The notes under the pieces: model-generated | Seen by the model: only the letters and a program-made list of their open reading frames with translations | Databases searched by the model: none | Told to the model about the DNA's origin: nothing | Shown here: positions 36,819 through 46,861 of the stretch, piece after piece | How the letters are laid out: each line of letters begins with the position of its first letter | Numbering within the stretch: position 1 is the stretch's first letter | From: an uncultured Rubripirellula sp. | GTDB taxonomy: Bacteria > Planctomycetota > Planctomycetia > Pirellulales > Pirellulaceae | Length of the DNA stretch: 64,000 nucleotides | NCBI GenBank assembly: GCA_938075415.1 | Contig: CALJHC010000001.1 | Location: 124,001-188,000 of the forward strand | Reading direction: 5' to 3' | Position numbers and translations under genes: made by a program

Positions 36819-39800
36819 TCAATTCTCTTCACTGGTGATGGATGAGATTGTCATCTTTAGCTCCAAGTACCAGCAGTACAGAGTGGGAAGGATGAATGAA
36901 GTGATCGGTTCCACCAACATGCCACCAAAAACAGGAATCGCCATCGCCCGCGCAACATCCGCTCCTTTTCCAGTGGCGATCAAAATTGGCACCAAGGCAA
37001 TAAGGGTCGTGAGAGTCGTCATCACGCAAGGCCGAATACGCTTAAGCCCTGCTTCGTAAATAATCTGCCGTAACTCGTCCCGATTTCTTGGATGATGTTT
37101 TGCAAGGGATTGTCGAATGTAAGTTGCCATCAAAACACCGTCATCCACAGCGAGACCGAAAAGGGCGATGAATCCCACCCATACAGCCGTGTTCAGCTGA
37201 ACTTCCATCAACGCGACCAAAACGAGTCCACCCGCAAAAGCAACCGGGATTCCGCTAAAGACGGCTAGAGCAATCGGCAGATCGCGAAATTGCAGATAAA
37301 TCAAACCAAGGTTGATCATGATGACCAAAGGAATGATCCAACGAAGTCGTTGATTCGCCTCCATCTGATTTCGGAAACCACCAACCATTTCGAGTGAATA
37401 ACCGGGTGGTAATTTGAGATGATCCGGATCCAACACAGTCAGTTGCTGAGCGATTCTCAACTGCTTCTCCACCGCCGCAACCGTCTCAAGGTCACCCACT
37501 TTTCCACTTGGCATGAAACTCACGTGAGCAACGAGTCTGGCATTTTCGCTATTGATAACGCCGGGACCCCAGGTCGTTTCCATTTGGGCCACTTCTTCCA
37601 ATGGAACGGAGGCACCACTTGGGGTGACGACGGGTGTTTGTCCAAGTTGTTCAACCCGTTCTCGGAGATCCCTGGGATACCGTAATCGAACGGGATACCT
37701 CTCACGACCTTCAACGGTTGAGATCAGGTTTGACCCGCCCAACGCCGTCTCGATGACTTCATTCACCTTCGCGATACCCATACCAAATCGTGAAGCGGCG
37801 TCCCGATCGACCGAAAACTCGATGTACGGCTTGCCGAGAACAAGATCGGGGTTAACCGTTGCACCATCCACCAGTGGGTTGCGTTTTAAAGTACTGGCAA
37901 CTGACAAGGCTGCCTGCCCCAGCTGCTTGAGGTCATCACCATAAATTCGAATTGCCATGGGCGCTTTAATCCCGCTTTGCAACATAACCACCCGGCCTTC
38001 AATCGGCTGCAATGCTGATGCGCGTGTAACTCCTGGCAAGGTTGCAACGCGATTAATCTCATCCCATATCGCTTTTTTTGTCACTCCCGGTCGCCACTGT
38101 GACTTGGGACGTAACATGACGTAAGTCTCGATCATTGAGACCGGGGCAGGATCAAGTGCGGAATCAACACGACCAATTTTTCCCAAGACATTCTCAACTT
38201 CGGGGATCTTTTCAATCAGTACATCCTGTGTCTGCAGGACCTGCATCGCCTGAGAGAAACTTGCTGCCGGATAAAGGGTTGGCATGTAAAACCAACTGCC
38301 CTCATCAAGGGCGATCCAATCATCGCTCTGCAGACCTTGAAAAACATTTTTACCTCGGGCGTAGCCGGGTATTTTGTCCAAGTCAGCACCAACGAATATT
38401 GCGAACCGTTCCACCGGCCGAAGTAGGCCCGGTAGTCCAAACCATGCTCCAAATCCGAAGAAACAAAGGACGGCGGGAAAAACAAGGACGATCCATTTAT
38501 TTCTTAAAGCGAACCTCAGCCGAGCTGCGTATAACCACCTCACCCATCGGCTGGTTGGAATCATTTCGATAGGACGAACTCTCTCTCGAGAAAGTTGCCA
38601 GCCAACCAAAAATGCAATCAGCGCGACACATCCCAGTGTGGGAACGACTGAAAGGGACACAGTCTTCGAGAGTTCCTCTATCCAAAAGACATAGATCACG
38701 CCCGTCACTAAAATTGAAGAAGCCAAACCAATGGAAAATGACTCTGTTTTCTTTCTTTTTTGCGTCCTCATCAACAATTGAGATAAAGCGGGCACCATGG
38801 TGACTGCAGCAGCGAGAGATGCGGCGATCGCAAACGTTTTGGTGTAGGCCAAAGGCGAGAACAAACGATCATCACGGCCGGTCAAAAAGAAAACTGGTAA
38901 AAAACTGATCATGGTGGTCGCAACAGCGGTAATCACCGCCGGCGTCACCTCCATTGCACCGGCGAAGACAACATCTTGACGTTGATTCTCAACAAGCGTG
39001 TCTTGGTCCCCATCGACATTCGCCCCGCTGGATGTCTCCCAGTCAGCAAGGTGCCCATAGATATTTTCTGCCAAGATGATTGACATATCCACCATGGTTC
39101 CGATGGCAATGCCAATCCCCGCGAGTGACATGATATTCGAGTCGACTCCGGCCCATTGCATTGCGGCGAAAGAGACCAGAACAGCCAAAGGCAAACAGAA
39201 ACCGACAATCAAGCTGCCTCGGATATGCAGGAGAAAAATTAAGACGACAGCAATGGTCATTGCGATTTCATCTCGAAGCACCAGTGTCAGGGTTTCGACT
39301 GTCTCATTGATCAGGCCCGTTCGGTCATAAACCGCCTTAACGCGAACACCCTCAAGTGATGGCTCGATTTGCCGAAGCTTTGACCTGACTCGCTGAATTA
39401 CGTCTCTCGGATTTTCACCGTATTTCATCACGATGACACCACCCACCGCCTCGGCACCATTGAAATCCAACGCCCCGCGTCGAAAATCAGGACCGACCTG
39501 TACGCGCCCCACATCCTGAACCCGAATCGCAACACTGTCTTTCTGCGTGATCACCGTCTTCTCGATGTCCTCAATCGTGACGGCCGAGTCGCCCCCACGA
39601 CCGAGGAAGCCTCGACCACGCACAATGAATTCCATCCCCGTCGATTCAATCGTTTTCGCACCAACATCCATATTCGAAGAACGGATCGCATCGAGAACCG
39701 AATCAAGGGTGAGTTGGTGATAGCGAAGAAGATCCGGGTCAATTTCGATTTGATACTGACGGACGTAACCACCAATCGATGCAACCTCACTGACACCCTT

Positions 39801-40316
39801 GACCGCTTGCAATTCATATTTGAGGACAAAGTCCTGCAGACTTCGCAAATCCGCCAAATGCATTCCACTTGGCGGTGGCACCAACACGTAATAAAAAATC
39901 TGGCCCAAGGCGGTCGCATCAGGACCTAATTGCGGTGTCACCCCCGGGGGCAACTGCGCTGATGCCGACCCAAGTTGCTCGGCAACACGACTTCGAGCCC
40001 AGTAAAAATCCGTGTCGTCACTAAAAGTGATCTGCACGAAACTGTACCCGAACATACTCTTGCCACGTACCGAATCTGCACCCGGTACGGAGGACAAAGA
40101 GACACTAAGTGGGTACGTGATCTGGTCCTCAATATCCTTTGGAGAGCGACCAGCCCAAGGTGTTAGAACAATGACTTGATTTTCCCCGACATTGGGAATC
40201 GCATCAATCGGGATCGAGCGATAACTAAACCAACCAAGCACGCCAACGCCCAACGCAATCAGCAGCGTTAGCCATGGTTCTTTGACGCAAAATCGAATCA
40301 GACCACGAAGAATCAT
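36819..40316 (-). CDS. cusA: Heavy-metal efflux RND pump (CusA/CzcA family)
   Basis: A 1165-residue HME-RND transporter, somewhat longer than the usual ~1040-1050 residues because of extra sequence between the first helix bundle and the second porter half (extra membrane stretches near 530-590). Landmarks are the N-terminus RSIPIDAIPNVGENQV, SLAGIGIAIGTMVDMSI, YDRTGLINETVETL, and near the C-terminus ALFGLAVDDGVLMATY. Met-containing porter segments (DPAPVSMIET, QSGIKAPMAIRIYG) favour monovalent Cu/Ag export, though Zn/Co cannot be excluded. The gene overlaps the adaptor gene by 4 bp. It works with the adaptor and a TolC-like channel to move metal across the outer membrane. Confidence 0.93.
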   Translation of the reverse strand: MILRGLIRFCVKEPWLTLLIALGVGVLGWFSYRSIPIDAIPNVGENQVIVLTPWAGRSPKDIEDQITYPLSVSLSSVPGADSVRGKSMFGYSFVQITFSDDTDFYWARSRVAEQLGSASAQLPPGVTPQLGPDATALGQIFYYVLVPPPSGMHLADLRSLQDFVLKYELQAVKGVSEVASIGGYVRQYQIEIDPDLLRYHQLTLDSVLDAIRSSNMDVGAKTIESTGMEFIVRGRGFLGRGGDSAVTIEDIEKTVITQKDSVAIRVQDVGRVQVGPDFRRGALDFNGAEAVGGVIVMKYGENPRDVIQRVRSKLRQIEPSLEGVRVKAVYDRTGLINETVETLTLVLRDEIAMTIAVVLIFLLHIRGSLIVGFCLPLAVLVSFAAMQWAGVDSNIMSLAGIGIAIGTMVDMSIILAENIYGHLADWETSSGANVDGDQDTLVENQRQDVVFAGAMEVTPAVITAVATTMISFLPVFFLTGRDDRLFSPLAYTKTFAIAASLAAAVTMVPALSQLLMRTQKRKKTESFSIGLASSILVTGVIYVFWIEELSKTVSLSVVPTLGCVALIAFLVGWQLSRERVRPIEMIPTSRWVRWLYAARLRFALRNKWIVLVFPAVLCFFGFGAWFGLPGLLRPVERFAIFVGADLDKIPGYARGKNVFQGLQSDDWIALDEGSWFYMPTLYPAASFSQAMQVLQTQDVLIEKIPEVENVLGKIGRVDSALDPAPVSMIETYVMLRPKSQWRPGVTKKAIWDEINRVATLPGVTRASALQPIEGRVVMLQSGIKAPMAIRIYGDDLKQLGQAALSVASTLKRNPLVDGATVNPDLVLGKPYIEFSVDRDAASRFGMGIAKVNEVIETALGGSNLISTVEGRERYPVRLRYPRDLRERVEQLGQTPVVTPSGASVPLEEVAQMETTWGPGVINSENARLVAHVSFMPSGKVGDLETVAAVEKQLRIAQQLTVLDPDHLKLPPGYSLEMVGGFRNQMEANQRLRWIIPLVIMINLGLIYLQFRDLPIALAVFSGIPVAFAGGLVLVALMEVQLNTAVWVGFIALFGLAVDDGVLMATYIRQSLAKHHPRNRDELRQIIYEAGLKRIRPCVMTTLTTLIALVPILIATGKGADVARAMAIPVFGGMLVEPITSFILPTLYCWYLELKMTISSITSEEN

Positions 40317-42403
40317 CTCGCCTCCTTGTTAAGATCGGTCGATTCTCCATCGAGGTTCAACGACATATCTTGAGCCAATTCTCCGCAGCGCAACATCAAA
40401 CTGCCCCAGTAAGGATTCATCAATTCGCCATCAGCCTGCATCCAATCGCCGCCATTCCCAGGGACCATGGGGCAGTAATAATGCATGAGTGATTTCGAAG
40501 TTATCGGTCCTCGGATCTCCGCAGCAAGACGCAGCAATGAATGACTGACCATGCGAAACTGTGACCTCCATTGTTCCATCGAACCTTCAAGTCGAGAGGC
40601 TGCACGCCTTGCCGCGGCGAGATGGCGACGCCCAACATCAGTGATGTCTGGACTTTGCTCAAGCGCCGAAAACATTTCAATTAACGTATTGAGATTCACC
40701 GCCGAAGGCGCTCGATCCTCGGCGAGGCTTTTCACCATTTCAAAGTAGATCGAATAGACTGCATCTAAGTGCGTACCCGATTCACCCGATAAAATCATGG
40801 GCGTTTTATCTGGCAGCACGAGTGGTTCGCTCGGAAATCTTGGAGCTCGGTCAGGATCAATTAATGAAGGATTACCGATCAGTTGCATTTGCGAATCAAT
40901 GAGGAAATTTCCATCTAACGCGACAATCTCTCCCTCCTCCAGACCCTCCATGATCACTGCATGCTCTTGTGTCATCACTCCGAGAGAGACTTGCCGAATC
41001 TCAAAACGCCCCGGATCTGATTCGACGTACAGCACCGCGTTATCACCAGCGACCAAAACTGCATTCCGTGGCACCGTTATCACCTCTTGGTCGGGAATTG
41101 GATGACTCGCAAACCCGAGATCAGATGTGGGAATTAGATCCATCCCACACAGTGGACAGGAGCCAGCTTGATCTCGAATTAACTGGGGATGCATCGGGCT
41201 GATGAATTTGTCAGCCAGTTCCGGATCGTAAACCTGCTCTGCAGAAACAGCCGGAATGGAGATACGGGCAGTCGCAAAGTCACCCGGTCGCAATTCTCCT
41301 TCAAGGTTCAACACCTCGACCCGAACACGTACCGTTTTCGTCTTGGTATTGACCGTGGGCTCAATAAAAGCAACCCGCCCCGTAAAGACTTCACCTTTCA
41401 CGGATTGAATTTCAGCTTCGACAATTTGGCCAAACCTAATCAACGCAGCATCTGCGGGAAAAAGATCCAGCATCAACCACACAGTGCTCAGATCCGCAAT
41501 GCGAAAAATCGCGTCACCGGTTTTCACATAGTCACCCTCTAACGCATTCTTCTCGATCACAGTGCCGGTCAGCGACGATTTGACTTGTGTTCTTGATTCA
41601 GGCTCCCCGCGGCTTCGCAAACTATCGATCTGCGCCTCCGTCATGCCCAATTCAACAAGCTTGACCCGAGCCATCTCCGCCAGACCGTTCTGCGAGGACA
41701 GCACCGAATCGAGTAGATTCTCCTTCAGACCCGCAAGGTACTCAGCCTGAGCCGTGTAAATCTGGGGGCTATAAATCAGGGCAAGGTTATCACCCTCAGA
41801 AACGGGTACACCTATGTAATTCGCATATAACTTTTCAAGTCTTCCGTCCGAGTGCGCAGAGATCGTTGCCAGCCGACTCTCGTCAAACGCAATGGTTCCC
41901 ACCGTCGCAATCGATCTCGTCACAATTTCACGCTTTACGGGAGCCGTCGTAATCCCCGCGATACGACGCGCATGGGCATCGATCGTGATGGAAATTCCAT
42001 CCCCTGATGCATCACTTGTTGCTGCCACTAACTCCATCGCGCATACCGCGCATCGACCAGGGTTAGATGTCGCGGGCGTGCACATCATGGGACAAATGTA
42101 TCGCTGTGGAACCGCTGCAGGATCCAATTTGCTGTCCACAGTGGAGACAGAAACAAGCCAACCACTTCGCTGCGCGACACCTAAACAGAACAGCATCAAG
42201 ACAAAAGAAGCGACAACAATCGCGATCTTGCCAAATCCTTCAAACAATGAGCTGATCATAGGAATTTCTAATACTCGGGTGTATGAATTCGAAACAGTGA
42301 AGCCAGCAAGACCAGACTTTTTTGACTTACTATCAGGGTGATGAACTGACTTGGACTCACCGGTATCCGAACACTCAGAATCATTTGTGGTCTTGATCAT
42401 CAA
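40313..42403 (-). CDS. cusB: Efflux adaptor (CusB family) with several metal-binding modules
   Basis: A 696-residue periplasmic adaptor anchored by a helix near 58-78; Met 42259 is an alternative start. It has a heavy-metal-binding domain at 101-126 (YICPMMC...GRCAVCAMEL), the barrel-sandwich and beta-barrel core, and a second such domain inserted in the middle (ISPMHPQ...GSCPLCGMDLIP). The C-terminal DUF3347-like part contains YYCPMVPGNGGDWM and MLRCGE. The usual adaptor has one or none of these modules, so three in one chain is notable. The stop overlaps the pump start by 4 bp. It should deliver Cu or a similar metal to the pump. Confidence 0.9.
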   Translation of the reverse strand: MMIKTTNDSECSDTGESKSVHHPDSKSKKSGLAGFTVSNSYTRVLEIPMISSLFEGFGKIAIVVASFVLMLFCLGVAQRSGWLVSVSTVDSKLDPAAVPQRYICPMMCTPATSNPGRCAVCAMELVAATSDASGDGISITIDAHARRIAGITTAPVKREIVTRSIATVGTIAFDESRLATISAHSDGRLEKLYANYIGVPVSEGDNLALIYSPQIYTAQAEYLAGLKENLLDSVLSSQNGLAEMARVKLVELGMTEAQIDSLRSRGEPESRTQVKSSLTGTVIEKNALEGDYVKTGDAIFRIADLSTVWLMLDLFPADAALIRFGQIVEAEIQSVKGEVFTGRVAFIEPTVNTKTKTVRVRVEVLNLEGELRPGDFATARISIPAVSAEQVYDPELADKFISPMHPQLIRDQAGSCPLCGMDLIPTSDLGFASHPIPDQEVITVPRNAVLVAGDNAVLYVESDPGRFEIRQVSLGVMTQEHAVIMEGLEEGEIVALDGNFLIDSQMQLIGNPSLIDPDRAPRFPSEPLVLPDKTPMILSGESGTHLDAVYSIYFEMVKSLAEDRAPSAVNLNTLIEMFSALEQSPDITDVGRRHLAAARRAASRLEGSMEQWRSQFRMVSHSLLRLAAEIRGPITSKSLMHYYCPMVPGNGGDWMQADGELMNPYWGSLMLRCGELAQDMSLNLDGESTDLNKEAR

Positions 42404-42770
42404 ATTACTTATCGGAAACTACGTCAGGGTATTGAACGAACCAGAGCAATCGTGTTCTGGCAAACGAGATGCACAATCACCAATGTCTGCGCCAAACACG
42501 AACATCCAACTCAGTGAGAGGAACGTGTCTACACACTCAGTAAAGATAGAAAACCAATCATGATGGCCAGCCTTTCAAGTGCTGCACTAGAGAATGCACG
42601 AATACAAACGCGACTCGGTGAATTATCCAGAAACACAAGTAACTGCTCGCGTTAGATACCTACACCACGGTGCCTGACGAAAAATCATTCAGGCTGTCAT
42701 GCGATCAAGCGACGGCGTGGAAATGAGATAGGCAACGCAATGATTGCGTGCAGGCCCCAAGACAAATTGG
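42404..42770. other. Intergenic region
   Basis: 367 bp between the Cys-rich gene and the adaptor gene, both on the minus strand. A short inverted repeat GCCTGA/TCAGGC (42672-42694) is the only structure seen; it lacks a T-run and is weak as a terminator. Confidence 0.4.
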
Positions 42771-43418
42771 TTATAGAAGCCAAACCGATAAATGACGTTG
42801 GCCAAAGTGGGCAGGTGTCGCATTCGTCATCAGTTGCCCACTGTCAAAACGCAACAATACTTTGACGTTTGCGACAACATCTACGATGGAACCGACTGCT
42901 ATTGCACCCCTAAGAGCATCAGCCGCACTCCTTCTTGAGGGTAAGGGTTGGTTTGGCGAGGCAATGCAATCACACGCCTTGACAGCTTTAATCAAGGCAA
43001 TATTCAAGTGGTGGGATTGCGTGGCAGATCGCGTTGCCCTCTTGAAGCCCTGACATCCATTCTGCTTGACAGAATCGAGGCTATTTGAATCCAAGTGCTT
43101 TAACTGAGAAGTACCTGAAGACGATCGAACCTGTGTTAATTCGCAATTCGCCTTTTGGGAGTCAGCCTTAGCACTGGATGGATTCGCGGTTCCGCCAAGT
43201 TGACTGCCGCAACAGGATCGCCGCGAAATGACGACGTTCTTACTCTTGGGGCGACAGCACTGACATCTCGAGCTTGAAAAACCGTTGCTGGGACATGTCA
43301 CACCCGAGCACTGCAGGCTCATCGAAGAACCTACAAAAACCCCAAGAACGGGCTGACCAATCATCACTATGATCAGCGAAACTTTGACGGCTGTAGGGAT
43401 TTGAAGGAAGTTCGCCAT
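42771..43418 (-). CDS. Cys-rich secreted protein, unknown
   Basis: The frame is open from 43469, but Met at 43418 begins a signal-like stretch (AVKVSLIIVMIGQPVLGV), giving about 215 residues. The mature N-terminus is unusually rich in Cys: SLQCSGVTCPSNG, SRCQCCRPK, SRRSCCGSQ, then scattered Cys later. This could bind thiophilic metals. It is divergent from the TolC-like gene with about 76 bp between the chosen starts, so a shared control region is likely. No family was recognised. Low-complexity Ser/Asn content in the middle suggests disorder. Confidence 0.6.
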   Translation of the reverse strand: MANFLQIPTAVKVSLIIVMIGQPVLGVFVGSSMSLQCSGVTCPSNGFSSSRCQCCRPKSKNVVISRRSCCGSQLGGTANPSSAKADSQKANCELTQVRSSSGTSQLKHLDSNSLDSVKQNGCQGFKRATRSATQSHHLNIALIKAVKACDCIASPNQPLPSRRSAADALRGAIAVGSIVDVVANVKVLLRFDSGQLMTNATPAHFGQRHLSVWLL

Positions 43419-43494
43419 ACTGCGGATCCGATAAGACGTGGACGGTAACCGCATTGTACTCACTCTCAACAGGGTCTACCTGCAAGCGACTTTA

Positions 43495-45444
43495 ATGATT
43501 AGGAAAAACATTCTGCCTGATCGAACAAAAATCTCCAGAACGGGGGGTGTTATCAGGGCAATCCTCTCCATCACACCTATCGCCGCGGTCTTGCTTGCGG
43601 CCATCTTGACCGTTGGTTGCCGAAGTCATTCAAAACAGGGCCATCCGAAGCAGTTCAAGAATCTCTTCCCGAGACCATCAAAGAATGAAGGTTTAGAATC
43701 CTTCAACCTTTCTGAACATCGAAAACCGTCTCACCCACTTGAAACGCGGACATCTTTTCCGGCCCCTGATCAAGCGAACTCTCCACTGTCACCACAAGCA
43801 GAATCGTCGATAAATCCGTCGGAAAACGACGACAGAGAGAACCAAAACTCAGGTCAACTCAGCGACGGTGAATCATCCAGCATCGTCACCGTTGCGTCGC
43901 ATCACCGGGTAGTGAGCAAACTGGATCAGTCAGACTTACCGCCCAGTGAACCAGGGCCTCCGGCAACATCGAGGAAAGTCAGCAGCGATTTCGAATCCAG
44001 AATTCAAGGGGAATCATCGCCAGATCAAGCACCCTTAAAGATGGTGGAGGCTCGAGCAGCGCGATCTGTATTGGAAGGATCGAAACAACCAGTTGTTGAC
44101 TCGAAATCCAATCATCTCTCTCAAAACTCACCACACATGCCCGAAAGCCCCATCATCTTTGTCTCCTCCGATCCCGCCAAGAAAATTTCCTCATCGAGTT
44201 CTCTTGGTACTGGTTCGTTGGCGATGCTGGTTGAGAAGGCCTTGGACGGTCATCCGAAAATCAAAGCCGCGCGTCACCGAATTGAGTCTGTTCGCAATCA
44301 ATTACCTCAAGTCACCTCACTTCCGGACCCAACTTTCAACAATGTGTTTTGGCCGATTCAAAAGCATTCTTTACAAACGGCAGCCGGTCGTGTCGGTAAT
44401 CAGATGAGCCTCAACCAAGGTGTGCCTTGGCCTCAGAAACGACAAACCAAAGCTCTGATCATTGAGAAGCAAGTCAAAGCTGAAATCGCAAAGCTGAGGC
44501 AAATCGAAAGCGAGATTGAAGAGTCTGTCAAGCTTGCCTACTTTGATCTTTGGCTCTCGGTACAGTCGATCGAAATCAAGCGTAAAACGCGTCAGATATT
44601 AGAAGACCTGATTCCAATTGTGGAAGCACGGTATCGAAGCGGTGGTTCACAGCGAGATGTGCTACGGGCTCGAATCTCCGTCGCTCGTTTCGATCAGCAA
44701 ATAGCGAATTCAGAACAGCAGAGAGAGGTGGCACTCGCCGTGCTTGCTGATCTCACGCAGGAGAGAGCCGATTTCCAGCTTGATGCACCACAAAACATGG
44801 ACATCGGTGGAGTCGCGAAACGACTTGACCAACTCATCGCGATCGCCGAAAAAAACAATCCGGAACTAAAGAGCCTTGGCTGGCAGTTTGAAAAGGCGAA
44901 ACAGAATGTTGAACTGGCGAAACTGCAACAGCGTCCGGACCTGCAATTCGGTCTTCACTGGGGATTAGTCAACGATAATCGGGAGGTCCTCAGCGGGATT
45001 GCCAACGGAAATGATTTACTCAGCTTCAATGTAGGTACCTCTCTTCCGCTATGGGGAGAGAAAAACCGAGCGGCAATCCGGGAAGCTAACAACCTGTCAA
45101 AGAGTTCAGTTTTGGAATTGGATGCCCGTCGCAACCAGATCATCAGCGAGTTACGGAGATTGCGAGCGCAAGTGGAATCCTTGACGATACGTCGCAACAT
45201 TTATTCTGAAAAGATCCTTCCACGGCTTGTCGAATCGCTGCAGCTTTGCCTCGCTGACTACCGCGGTAGTCGTGTTGATTTCGGAGAAGTTACGGATATT
45301 TTTGTTGAGCAATTGATGGTGGAGACAGAGATCGTCCGAATGGACGCATCTATCGCTTCAACGCTCGCAACCTTGGAGAAAACAGTTGGCTTGAGTGGAT
45401 CAATTTTAAAGCCCGATGCGGAAGAAGAATCGTTAGCAGAGTGA
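43495..45444 (+). CDS. TolC-like outer-membrane efflux lipoprotein
   Basis: Met 43495 is preferred over 43438 because it gives a normal N-terminus leading to the lipoprotein-like signal (AAVLLAAILTVGC). The product is about 649 residues. A long Ser/Pro-rich, probably disordered stretch (about 45-250) precedes the OEP/TolC domain, which starts near LAMLVEKALDGHPKIKAARH. Conserved features include LPDPTFNNVF, SLNQGVPWPQKR, YFDLWLSV and the second repeat (IAEKNNPELKSLGW, ADYRGSRVDFGEVTDIF). It should be the outer-membrane channel for the CusAB-like pump. The long spacer before the channel domain is unusual and could span the cell-wall region. Confidence 0.85.
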   Translation: MIRKNILPDRTKISRTGGVIRAILSITPIAAVLLAAILTVGCRSHSKQGHPKQFKNLFPRPSKNEGLESFNLSEHRKPSHPLETRTSFPAPDQANSPLSPQAESSINPSENDDRENQNSGQLSDGESSSIVTVASHHRVVSKLDQSDLPPSEPGPPATSRKVSSDFESRIQGESSPDQAPLKMVEARAARSVLEGSKQPVVDSKSNHLSQNSPHMPESPIIFVSSDPAKKISSSSSLGTGSLAMLVEKALDGHPKIKAARHRIESVRNQLPQVTSLPDPTFNNVFWPIQKHSLQTAAGRVGNQMSLNQGVPWPQKRQTKALIIEKQVKAEIAKLRQIESEIEESVKLAYFDLWLSVQSIEIKRKTRQILEDLIPIVEARYRSGGSQRDVLRARISVARFDQQIANSEQQREVALAVLADLTQERADFQLDAPQNMDIGGVAKRLDQLIAIAEKNNPELKSLGWQFEKAKQNVELAKLQQRPDLQFGLHWGLVNDNREVLSGIANGNDLLSFNVGTSLPLWGEKNRAAIREANNLSKSSVLELDARRNQIISELRRLRAQVESLTIRRNIYSEKILPRLVESLQLCLADYRGSRVDFGEVTDIFVEQLMVETEIVRMDASIASTLATLEKTVGLSGSILKPDAEEESLAE

Positions 45445-45648
45445 ATGGAAAGCAGGGTAGGTCATGGTGAGACGATTCGTTCCCCATGGATATTGACCTC
45501 TCTCCGACTAGACGCCCGCCACCTCTTTCCTCGCGAACCTTGATCCTGTGCCTATGTGACTTTGCACGGACATCGCTGTGTCGACGTGTCTCACTATCCC
45601 CATCTCCGGATCGCGAAGTATCGTGATTATCCGCGGCAACGTTTCTCA

Positions 45649-46353
45649 CTAACTGCGAACTGCTGACATCCCCCCATCGACTCGAACCACTTGTCCAGTG
45701 ACCCAAGAGGCTTCGGATCCGAGTAGAAAAGCCGCCATGGAGGCAATATCTTCAACCTGGCCGACTCGCTTCAATGGGTGCTTCTCCGCCATCGCTGACT
45801 GCTTCTGCTCTGAGGATAAAAACTTCTCGCTTAACGGTGTCTGGGTCAGGCCAGGTGCGATGCAATTAACCCTTACTTTGGGTGATAATTCAGCGGCAAG
45901 AGATCGGGTCAGCCCCTCTAACGCACCTTTGACTGCAGATACAGATGCATGCATCGTCATCCCTTGAGCCACGGCAACGGTGCTGAAAAACAATGCTGCG
46001 CCATTGCCCGAGGCCTTCAGGGCAGGCAAAGCTGCTTGGAGACATTCCACCGCCGACACCACATTGAGTTGGTAATCCGAGACCATCTTGTCCCGATTTA
46101 GCTGTCTGATGGGCCCAAGATTGATCGATCCGGGGCAATAGGCGAAGCCATCAAGTCGGTCAGGTAACTGCGACACTTGCAATGCCGTCTCTGTCACATC
46201 GCAAGACAGATGACTCACTGCAGGATGCGCGTCGGAATTTTCAGCCGCTCGCGACACAACCGTCACAGCTGAACCGGACTCCGCGAGCCGGTCGACCAAG
46301 CCGCGACCAATTCCGTGACTGCCGCCAACAACTAAGTAATGTTTTGCATCCAT
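45649..46353 (-). CDS. SDR-family oxidoreductase-like protein lacking the catalytic Tyr
   Basis: Start at Met 46353 (upstream frame open to 46458); 234 residues. The cofactor motif is VVGGSHGIGRG at the N-terminus, and the C-terminal half has LEGLTRSLAAELSPKVRVNCIAPG. In typical SDRs the active site is Ser...Tyr-x-x-x-Lys. Here the Lys lies in SVSAVKGALEGL, and the position four residues before it is Val, so the Tyr is missing. I recall related proteins with the same feature, so this looks like a subfamily trait and not a mutation. Substrate unknown. Confidence 0.85.
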   Translation of the reverse strand: MDAKHYLVVGGSHGIGRGLVDRLAESGSAVTVVSRAAENSDAHPAVSHLSCDVTETALQVSQLPDRLDGFAYCPGSINLGPIRQLNRDKMVSDYQLNVVSAVECLQAALPALKASGNGAALFFSTVAVAQGMTMHASVSAVKGALEGLTRSLAAELSPKVRVNCIAPGLTQTPLSEKFLSSEQKQSAMAEKHPLKRVGQVEDIASMAAFLLGSEASWVTGQVVRVDGGMSAVRS

Positions 46354-46861
46354 TGAATGTCTTCTAAACGGAATGAGTTTCTGTGTTTTTCGTGAGGTGA
46401 TGCTCCAGCGAATCGAAGTAATCGTTATTTCACCGAGACTTCCGATATCTTCTGGCAATCGGCACGTTCGTAATCACAAATGTCGCAACAATCGAGGCTA
46501 GAGTGCCGAAGTCGGAGCAGTAGTGAGGGACGAACGTCCCGTCTAGCGAGTAGTGTTGCTCAGTGGCAACCGAGAAATGAGAGCATCAAGATTCCAAAAA
46601 TCATGTGGCTTACGATTCTGGAAGTCAGATCAGCGGCGACCGCCCCCCCGAACAGCGGTTAAAGGGCCTGAACTTAAAGTTTTGATTGCTGCGAGGTGTC
46701 GAAATCAGAGGGTCAACACCCAATCGTTTCTTCAAAACAGCTCAAAAACGCCGATATCACTGAAAAAACCGTGTTTTGATGGATGAAGAACCACTTCAGC
46801 CAACAACTTGCCTCCTGCCTATGCTCTCATATCAAATCTCTCCTTGCACAAGGTTCAACAA
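46354..46861. other. Divergent intergenic region
   Basis: About 508 bp between the SDR and the SpoIIE-like gene. A small perfect inverted repeat GGGACG-AA-CGTCCC lies at 46527-46540. No other structure or credible gene was seen. Confidence 0.4.

Noticed and set aside
42672..42694. Terminator after the Cys-rich gene
   Set aside because: The stem is only 6 bp with an 11-nt loop, and no T-run follows on the minus strand.
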